Source: Saccoglossus kowalevskii
Taxonomy: Eukaryota > Hemichordata > Enteropneusta > Harrimaniidae
Length of the DNA stretch: 28,122 bases
Assembly (NCBI RefSeq): GCF_000003605.2
Contig: NW_003157237.1
Location: 8,905 to 37,026, forward strand
Direction of reading: 5' to 3'
Of this stretch, positions 1 to 8,900 are shown piece by piece. A model generated the notes under the pieces. The model was not told where the DNA came from and made no database searches. It was given only the letters and a program-made list of their open reading frames with translations. The position numbers and the translations under genes were made by a program. Positions within the stretch are counted from its first letter, which is position 1. Each line of letters begins with the position of its first letter.

Positions 1-714
1 ACCTATAGTCCATGTTAAACTACTTAAGTCGCACTTAAATCAGTTAGCTAGTTACTGAGATATCAGTGAACCAGAAGAACAACACAGTAATTCAAAAAAC
101 TCCCATTTTTTAAAGACACAATATCCGTGTCATGGGACAAAATAATACAAGTTGATAATAATTAATTAGTATGTAAAATTAACTAATTATTAAGCACAAT
201 GATGATCAGATTCATCTATACAGACCTCCAGCTCCTTCAAGGTAATTTGGACAAATATACAAAGAACAATACTGAAACTGGTGAATGTAATGCAAATTAG
301 CTAATTAAAATTCTTAGATTACAAACACCAATGACGTAATACAGGTTCCATATTTCGAAATCTTTATTAATCGGCTGCCTAATTCGGATGTTTTATGCCA
401 TGTAATAATCACTTGGCGGAAATATACCATGTAATATCTATTTTTATTCAATGTCATGTACTTGAATAAATTCGGCCAATATATATTCACTCCCGAGTTT
501 CAATTTACGACTCGCATCATAAGATAATGAATACACCACATAATAGGATAAATGCAGTACATTACATGATTAATACAGAAATAATATGATAAAGGCACAA
601 CAACCTTATTGCATCTTTAGAAACACACACAATTTTCTATCAGTATATAGCAATAAAAAATAAACCAAAATAATGAAATACAATTAAAAATCATTTACTT
701 TCGACCAACTATTG
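1..714. other. AT-rich intergenic DNA, no gene seen
   Basis: No ORF longer than about 60 codons and no plausible splice-flanked exon is visible on either strand. The sequence is AT-rich with scattered short direct words. I see no repeat unit or poly(A)-tailed element that I can bound. Confidence 0.5.
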
Positions 715-952
715 TCAAAGTGATAGATATTTTGGGGATTCCATGAAAAAGTGTAGTCCATCTTCTATTTCTTGAAATGAGCATTGACTACAAATTCTAT
801 TTTCTAAAGGTGTTTTAGTATTAGTATGTCTCCCCTTTTTAGTAGCTAAGTTATGATTGCTTGGCTGCTAAAATTCTTTGTTTTGGATTCAGAATAGTTA
901 AGTATTCTTCAAAATTGTATTTTATTGTAAGACTTAAGATATAGCTTATGGT
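715..952 (-). pseudogene. CR1-like LINE ORF2 C-terminal remnant
   Basis: Read on the minus strand, two frames together give the C-terminal end of a non-LTR retrotransposon polyprotein. One frame reads FEEYLTILNPKQRILAAKQS and then stops at 851. A shifted frame continues KKGRHTNTKTPLENRICSQC, then EIEDGLHFFMESPKY, and stops at 717-715. The C-x2-C, acidic EIED, H and P-x-Y pattern is the cysteine/histidine cluster that follows the reverse transcriptase in CR1/Jockey-type LINEs; the usual last Cys before P is replaced here (MESP). The frameshift, the stops and the missing RT core show that it is dead. The left boundary is not clear. Confidence 0.6.
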
Positions 953-1060
953 CTTCCTTACATACATTAAGGTTGTTCGTGTCTCATTGACATGAGCGGT
1001 GTTCACGTTAGAGATCTCAGCATGCGCCGAGACTCTATCTTGGTCCCAATAGATACCTGG

Positions 1061-1544
1061 GATCGAAACTCGGCCCGTGCCGAAATTTGCTGCCCGAACG
1101 CTTGGCACAAGCCGAAATCACCCCCTCGGTGGTAAATTTAAGAGAACACATATTGATTCATACTAGTACGGCATGACGATGGAGGGAAGTGCAGCTATAT
1201 ATGGTCGGGTGATGTAGTAATGATGTAGCGATGCATATTTATGTGCTGCTGCAACCGGTATTTTCTATTTACGTAAACAATAATTGTTTTTCGAATCTTC
1301 TTCAATTCATGTGCACGATGATCCGTAATAAATACCATAACAACCAATGGATTTAATTTTAATATAGCAATTATTATTATCATCATATGCGCATCGTTGT
1401 CCATGTTTGGCTCAAATAACAGATCGACGAATGGGGGCGTGATTTCGCCACGAGCCGAGTGGATCCCGACGAACGTGAAAGCAACTGCTGTATTCCCTCT
1501 CCAAAGAATGAAGGGGTAAAAGTTTCGGCACGTGCCGAGATCCC
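1061..1544. repeat. GC-rich imperfect inverted repeat (foldback)
   Basis: Two CpG-rich patches in otherwise AT-rich DNA are imperfect reverse complements. GCCGAAATCACCCCCTCG at 1111-1128 mirrors ATGGGGGCGTGATTTCGCC at 1431-1449. Farther out, the 1061-1086 segment (CTCGGCCCGTGCCGAAAT) mirrors the 1523-1544 segment (TTTCGGCACGTGCCGAGATC). The right arm contains a perfect 12-bp palindrome, CGGCACGTGCCG. The centre (1129-1430) is AT-rich and has no convincing ORF. This looks like a decayed foldback or MITE-type element. No target duplication was found. Confidence 0.45.
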
Positions 1545-1632
1545 GTAACGTGGACGTAACAAATGAATTTGTTTGATAGAATATGCGTCAACCAGTCGTT
1601 TTATGACGTATAGTCTACTAAACTGTCAATTC

Positions 1633-2456
1633 TTTTTTTTTTGTATTTAAGCAATTTTATTTGGGCTGTTCAATAATAGCATACATTTCTAACTTAAATT
1701 GAAACTCGTCATATACATACATTTCATTATTTATTCTATGATGTAAGGAATCAGGAGAGACCACTTTTCGTAGTGTGCATTTTCCTTTTCATTTTGTTTA
1801 GCAATTTGACCTTCAATTTGGAAATGTTTCCGCAATAAATGCATTAGGTTTTGGTAAGTTGGCTTGGTACTTTTATATTTTGAGAAATAAATATGTTTTC
1901 TCACCATCAAACTAATAAAGTTAATTTGCCAACTGTATTCCGGATCTCCCAAAACTGCACACAGCTTACCTGGTACTTTATCCAAATGAAGCGATTCTTT
2001 ATCACATCTTGCCAGAGGCTCTCTACAAATTTACATGACATGAAAAGGTGGTCAAGTGTTTCTAGGTGTTGATTACAGAAAGTGCATTTATTTTCTGGGA
2101 AGCACACAGGATGGACCTTATTTAAGTGGGAGTTTGTATACAATATGCTGTGTAATGATTTAAATTGAAACTCTCTAGTTTTTGTTTCTATTGTTAGTTT
2201 TGTGATCATTTTGTACATTAAATTCCAGTTTATACTCAAATCTAGAATATTTTCCATGTTTTTTTCATTGGCAGGTTTCATGAATATTTTACTTATGAAC
2301 ATTCTTTTCAGGGTATTTTTAGATACCTCTTCCAGGGGTATCTGTTCATTTCAATTGATATTTCCCCTTTTTTATAAGTACTGCTGGAACTGCAGCACAC
2401 AAACCAATCCACTTCAGTTTATTTACCATTGACAGATCACTGTGTTCCCATGTTCT
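1633..2456 (-). mobile_element. 5'-truncated L1/Tx1-like LINE with target-site duplication
   Basis: On the minus strand the segment encodes the C-terminal part of a non-LTR retrotransposon ORF2. One frame (2302 down to 1907) reads REFQFKSLHSILYTN, then the zinc-binding motif CTFCNQHLETLDHLFMSC and ESLWQDV, the typical zf-RVT domain after the RT. A second frame (1985 to 1731) continues SWQINFISLMVRKHIYFSKYKS ending EKWSLLIPYIIE, the usual end of such proteins, so one frameshift separates them. The insertion ends in a run of 10 T at 1633-1642 (a poly(A) tail on the element strand). The 11-bp word ACTGTCAATTC lies directly outside both ends, at 1622-1632 and 2457-2467, as a target-site duplication would. 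It is therefore a short, 5'-truncated, inactive copy. Confidence 0.75.
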
Positions 2457-2796
2457 ACTGTCAATTCCTTCAGCACAATATTTAAATAAAACTGTTTTAA
2501 TACAAGACAGCAGCACCTCATAAACTAAACCAGTAACACATTCCGTGTATACAAATTTTAATCATTTTTTTTTCAAGACAAATTTCAGTATTTGCATTTG
2601 TAGTTTCAATATTATTTTTTTCTTAATATCTTTGCTTTATGTTTTTTTTTCTTTCATGAAGTTATTTTATATCTGATTTGTTACCCTTTTTTGTTATGTG
2701 TTAATAAATAAATGTTATCAGTATCTACTGCATAATTACTCGCAGTTTTACATTTGTCTGGTGAATGACCTCGTCTCATGACACACACATGACCTA
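2457..2796. other. Upstream intergenic DNA of the CCG-CC membrane-protein gene
   Basis: AT-rich sequence with several T runs (2566-2574, 2617-2625, 2644-2652). The minus-strand reading 2530-2360 is open for about 60 codons but has no recognisable motif. It extends through the proposed target duplication, so I treat it as chance. Confidence 0.4.
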
Positions 2797-2824
2797 GTCA
2801 CGTGGGTACGCTGGGTCAGCTGAC
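2797..2824 (+). promoter_or_regulatory. E-box pair upstream of start codon, one CLEAR-like
   Basis: GTCACGTGGG at 2797-2806 contains a canonical CACGTG E-box and matches 8 of 10 positions of the CLEAR consensus GTCACGTGAC bound by TFEB/MITF factors. The perfect palindrome GTCAGCTGAC follows at 2815-2824. They lie 55-82 bp before the ATG at 2879. The regulatory role is inferred from position and motif only. It would fit a lysosomal membrane protein. Confidence 0.35.
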
Positions 2825-2878
2825 TAGGCAAATACGGGAGCAACACATGACAGAATATCGTCACGTATTTTCTAAATC

Positions 2879-2967
2879 ATGACCAAACTGTCCGTTCCAG
2901 CACTTACAATCGGCGTATTTTTCTACATATTTATACTTGAGGTGGGTACGCCTTCTACTGGCATGCC
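2879..2967 (+). CDS. Exon 1: signal peptide of the CCG-CC membrane protein
   Basis: The ATG has A at -3 and an upstream in-frame stop (2873-2875). It encodes MTKLSVPALTIGVFFYIFIL, a good signal peptide, then EVGTPSTGM plus two bases. The donor GTATGC at 2968 gives phase 2, the phase exon 2 requires. The alternative donor GTGGGT at 2942 would be phase 0 and does not join in frame, which decided the choice. Confidence 0.6.
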
Positions 2968-5900
2968 GTATGCGTTCACCATTGCAATATATCCACGAAC
3001 AGACAGGAATTCATTCTGTAACTGTCATCATATTGAACAATTATATGTTTATTGTGTATACATGTATATTTATTCGATACTTGTAGATGATTTGAGACAA
3101 ATAGAAACAAGTTCGCATACCGCGTCATTTATTAAGCCGCTTAATTGACATTCCTCTTTTTTAGGTCAGCTGCCAGACATGTGACCCCGGTCGGTAGGTG
3201 TGCTCGTTTACGATACCCTTTTTTAATCCTTTGATAAGATTTCGATCTAACGTCTTGCTTGATCAGAGCAGGGAGCTCCCTGATCAGAGTTAATATAATA
3301 CCAGCTGTTTTGATTAACGTTCAATTTGTAGTTCACGTACTGACGTTAGTACGCGTGTATTCAGGAGTGGATCAAAGGTCGTTTGTTTAGCCAAAGACAT
3401 TTTCTATTGTCTTTGGTTTAGCGTACAGTATACACTAGCTACGACATCCATTGACCACAGACCTTCTAACAGTTAGAGGGTCTATGATAAAACGAACAAA
3501 CCCAATTAAACTAGTTATCGGTTCATGTATATATTCAAAAGATTTTAAGAACTATGTTTGGCAAATATGTCAAACAATGAATGAATGGACGAACGAACAA
3601 ACCCAAGTGTTTGTAATAATTATATAGTCTCGACTAGACCCAGGTGGAAGAGTTTCATTCATATCGGGACTTAACAAAAGAGCTGCCACCCGCACATGTT
3701 TGGATTTGCTAAAATTCTCGGAGTCTATGTCACCATCACTGTAAATGTAATGTTGCATGAAATATAAATATAACTCTATTTACGCTATGACAATTTCGTG
3801 TCACGTTTGTGTGCGGACGTTTGGCGTATTGTTCATGCAGAAGTTAATTTTCGATGAGGTCAAATATTCACGGAATGTAGAATGAACATTCATGATTTCA
3901 AAGGAATGATATTTTTAATATTTTTGACATTGTTTATTTGGCGAATGCTCACCGAACATTGTTATTTAAAATATTGCAGCCCAAAACGGGCCCATGCTTG
4001 TTATGACGCTGTGTGTGTGCGGGAGAGGGGGGGGGGGCTCATTTTGTTAAGGCTTGTCAATTGTTCAGTATATTATTCATCAGTATATACATATACAAAC
4101 TACATATATTAAATGAAATGTACATGTGTGAAGTTGAACTAATTATAAACTAATTGGGAAACTGGTGGCATTCTATGCCTGATTTGTACTCTAATGTTAT
4201 ATAACATATGCGATAACGAAATGCCTTTTCTTTCAATGGTTTGGAAAGTACAAACGATCGGTATATCTTTTGATAATGCTGTTGAGTTGAATTTATTTCA
4301 ATAAGAAATTCTTTAAAAAATGTACACATTGCAAAAGGCAAAATAAACAATTGGATTTCATCAAACTAGTTCTCAAATAGCCTTGGCCTAAAACGTATTG
4401 GAAACTAAAATCTTTCTCGGGTCAAATAGTACTCTCTAACTCCTTGCTTGTGACAATAAATCTCACTATCGCTTGCAGAATTTCATTGTCACCACTTCAC
4501 AGTGAATTGAGTGTGACTAAACAATGGTATGTCTGTTTGCGAGTGTGGTTGGCACAAAGTACCTTGTGCTTGTGTATGTACATGTATATACACCATTTGA
4601 ACCAAATCGATTGAATTATCATACCTTCCCATCATATGTTATTGCGTTATTAATTAGTATATCATTATGCTTGTCAAAATCTGTCATGCTACGTGTTATT
4701 CAGATGTACATTTATTAGTCTATAATTATTGCGTGTCCCCTTTTAACTCTGTTCAGGCTATGTAAACGTATGGATGCATTTGCGAGTCGTTCATTGGATT
4801 CGACGGGAAATAACAGAAATAAATGCAATGATATATCATCGATGAACTTCCAGACTGTACACATGCATAAATTACAAATATACATACTAAGTGTACGATG
4901 AATCTGTTATGACCATACATGAATAGAAAATCATTGCAACTGCAATTTTTGTGTTAAATTGTTATATTACTGCATGTAGTCGTCGCTATTGGGCACACCA
5001 ACGATTAAAAGTGAAATGTTACCAAATTTTTGATGATTTGAAGGTATTGAAGGAGATGCCGGTGGTAAATTAGTAAGTAAGTGGCATCCAGAGCGAAACT
5101 CATACATGTACTTGGGATTCCATTAGAAAAGCGGATTGTGGGAAAATGAATGTTTATCAACACAAATGTAGCGCATGAGTGGCGCGGCGCAACAACCACT
5201 GTCCTCTAACTGGGAAGACTATATCAAAACTGAGTTGGTAAATGTATCATTATGGATGTAACACTGTGACGTCTATTGAATTATTATACTAACATTATAA
5301 ACTGTTACCTGCCGTGCAATGTGTTATTATACATATGTTTCATTTCAGATGTGAAAAAGATCAATATTGCTGTGGTGATAATGAATGTTGTTACAACTGT
5401 ACAGTTACACCGTATGTACTATTGTTTTAATATATTATGTGCATGTTGTATTTTATTTCCAATCGTGTGCTTAGTTAATAACGCTCATGCTGTGGCACTG
5501 TTGATGTAGTTCATAGAACTATTTATTTATATATCGTTTACAGCGGCGGATCCAGGGGCGCATCCAGGTGCAATTTCAACAGATCTATTGCAGTTGCGTG
5601 ATTGATGCAAATATCGCGGTGTCCAGAATTGTCATAACTTTTATACCTCGTTATTTTATATGTTACCAATATTGACGCATTCATCTGTCACAAAGCTGTA
5701 TCACACTAAAATCATTTGTGGGTTACCATTACACACAAATGATGCAATATTTTAGTCCCTGCTTGGACGTAGTCCGAAAACGGGGACTTATGTTTTGACC
5801 TCTGTGCATTCGTGTGTCTGTGCTTCCGTGCGTGCATCTGGTCCTGTAAAAATGCCTGGACCAATCACAATCAAACTTCAAACATAGATCTTACATAACA

Positions 5901-8900
5901 TTATACATATGCACATCAATTTGTTTCACGATCTGATTCAAGATGGCCAAATGGCAGCCATTTTTGTACTGAAAAATCATCAAAATTAAGCATTTCTCTG
6001 CTGTTTTTTCTCGGATGAGATTCAAAATGGCCAACTGGCGGCCATTTTGTTTTAATGAATGTGGTTCTAGTGCCATATCTCTGACATGCTTTGACTGATT
6101 ATGTTCAAATTTTAAATATTCATTATACATCATGTTATAGATATATATGTGAATCAAAATGGCTGATTTAATTTTAATTAATGCTGTTCCAGAGTAATAT
6201 CTCTCAATGTGGACAAGTACTAGTTTGACGATCAGATACAAATGTCAATCATTTTAATGTTAAATAATCATCATAATCATATTTCTGACATGCTTATATT
6301 CCAGCTATATTACTATAAACAAGTCATTGTTAATGACAGTCCCCGTCCAAAATTTGTTGGTTTGACATATCAATTTGATGCTGATGAAGTCATTGAGATT
6401 AGATTGAAACCATTAATAGGAGATGGATTTGTAAAAAGATATTATTTAGTGCTTTTACATGAGAATTGGACATTGGGCAGTCATACTGAATCAAATTATA
6501 AAAATAATGTTCATGTTGATGTATCTATTGGTATACTGTCTTTGTACAAAATTTAAACAGAAATGTTCATTGCATTTATGGGAAAGTAAGCATGGGTATT
6601 ATGAAAAACAAAATGACAACCAGTCAGCCATATTAGTTTGAATCACAGAAAAAATATGACATGCAACTATAACCCAATATGTATGATCATCATACCAACT
6701 TTGATCCAAATTGGCGTCCGTCAGCCATATTTAATCGAATCACAAAAATAATAATGGTGTAGTTGTATCTCTTGGTATACTATCTTTGTACAAAATTTAA
6801 ACAGAAACGTTCATGGCATTCAAGAGAAAGTAGCATGGGTACCATGAAAACAAGATGGCCACCAGTTAGCCATATTTGTTCAAATCACGAAAAAAAAATG
6901 ACGTGCACCTACAACCCAATATGTATGATCATCAATACCAACTTTGATCCAAATCAGCCCAGTCATCTCTGAGAAACAGCTGCGGACACGTTTAGGTATC
7001 AGAAATAGCAAATTTTACATCCAAAATGGCCGCCAGTCATATGCAAGATCTGTCAATGGGTGTCCGAGATATAGCTCCAGACGTATGTACAGATGGACGG
7101 ATGGACCCAAATTAATAGTCTGAACGGGGACTAACAAAACTATACATCTTAAATTCAATAACTAACGGGGACTGTGTCATCCATGGCTTGTTTTATGTTT
7201 CATTTGGCTACAGATTTATAAGGTTTTATATTTCCAACAGAGTAACTATTACCGGTATTGACATACAGTGAAAGAAAACTTGTGTCAGTATTGACTAAAC
7301 TAATTGTAATTCACCTTCAGCATGTGAATTTCACTTTCTTTGTTTTTACCTGAACAATAGGTTTCAACTTCTCCAAACGACCACACCCAGTTGAGTACAA
7401 ATCCATACACATCCACAGTGCGACAGCAATTTGAGATCCCACCCAAAGTATGGCGCTTACATTCCTGGACGACCATCACAACAAGATGTTATAATTTGTG
7501 TTTCCTGTAGGGGCAAAGGTCACACTGTCGAAAACTGTTGCAATTTATGGGTTATGATGCAAGAGACTGTGCCTAGGTTCTCTACCATGTCAGTGCGGGT
7601 TCCGTCTATCAGGGTTGTTATAGGTAGATAGCTCGTCAGGTTAATGTACGGGAAGTGGTTGCATCAGGGAATGGGCAACTCATAAGACAGTTGGTTTACT
7701 AGAGACAAGTTATCTCACAGCGTATGTCAATAATAGTTAATCCGTTGTTGGAAATATAAAACCTTATGAATCTGTAGCCAAATGAAACATAAAAATATCG
7801 CATCATTTGTGTGTCATGGTGACCCACAAATGATTTTTGTGAGATGCAGCTTTGTGATACATGAATACGCCATGTGCTCTATGCTACCACATGGATTACA
7901 TGTGCCACATGTATGAAAGAATTGATCAATGCAACATGCCATGCCTCTATGTTGCATATACATCACATATTAGTTAGTATTTAATTACTTTTTATTGTGA
8001 CAATAGAGTATATTCAGTGACGAATACTAATTAAGAATACAAACCGGTGAAGGGTATAGGAATACAATTCTCACGATGTTCATGTTAAATATAAGCCCAA
8101 GCCAGTGTTAGAAGATCATCAGCCTTACAATTACATACAATTCAGATAGCATCCTGAATTGTCAAATAATTTATCTTATTGTTTGTTTCATTACATGTCT
8201 CTGTTCCAGATGTGACAGTTCGGAGTATTGCTGCGGGAACAATCAATGCTGCAGTAAAGAATGGCAAGACAAAACATGGCCTTGGTAAATATAGTCATAC
8301 ACTATGACTCAAAGATACACTACATCAACTGTGGATAGAGTTGTTGGTAGTGTGCTTATTAGATCAGTAACATGTTTTATTAACAATTCCACATCTTGTC
8401 TATATTCGTTTCTAGGATCATAATAGTCATTGGGGCTATTATACTTTTCTTTGTGTTGGCTGCAATTATATACTACTGTTCTGTACGACGAAAACGTAGC
8501 CGTGGTTATCAACAAATTTATCAAACAGATCCAAAATCTGGTGCTGGTGCTGATGATGAGCCCAGTGAACAAACACCACTACTAGCTGGAGGTGGAGCTT
8601 CCCCAGAAATCACTACCAGTGATCAAAAACCGGTATCTACATCAGGCAATGAGGAAACACCACAAGATGAAGATGAACCAACACCTGATGTGCTGGTCAG
8701 CATTGTGGATGAAAAGGCACAGTATGAAGCGTCATCAGAATCTACACCTGCTGGGGATCAGGAAAAAAACACTGGCAAGGTCGTTGATACTAAAGCTGAT
8801 GTTGACCCACTAGAGGATGAAAAGAGCAAAGATGAAGACATTTTACAGATGGATGATGTTCCAATGGTGAATGAACCAGCAACATCTGAAGTTGAGACAC

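Larger units (their letters stand above)
5674..7872. mobile_element. Long-inverted-repeat (foldback) element, split by a later insertion
   Basis: The left arm is 5674-5753 plus 7191-7243; the right arm is about 7743-7872. The two arms are close reverse complements over about 130 bp: for example, TGGCTACAGATTTATAAGG on the left matches the complement of the 7767-7785 region. The left arm is interrupted at the same point where a 1,437-bp foreign segment starts and ends. The interior (7244-7742) carries gag-like zinc-knuckle remnants. The whole element sits in intron 3 of the CCG-CC gene. No flanking target duplication was established. Confidence 0.65.

Noticed and set aside
2360-2530. Open minus-strand stretch beyond the LINE's 5' end (contains FKYCAEGIDS)
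   Set aside because: It looked like more LINE coding sequence, but it crosses the 11-bp target duplication, and I know no matching motif. A full-length consensus would decide.
6242-6556. 104-codon plus-strand ORF
   Set aside because: It lies wholly inside the repeat-built non-coding element, and the reading merges into the tandem 243-bp unit. No domain is visible.
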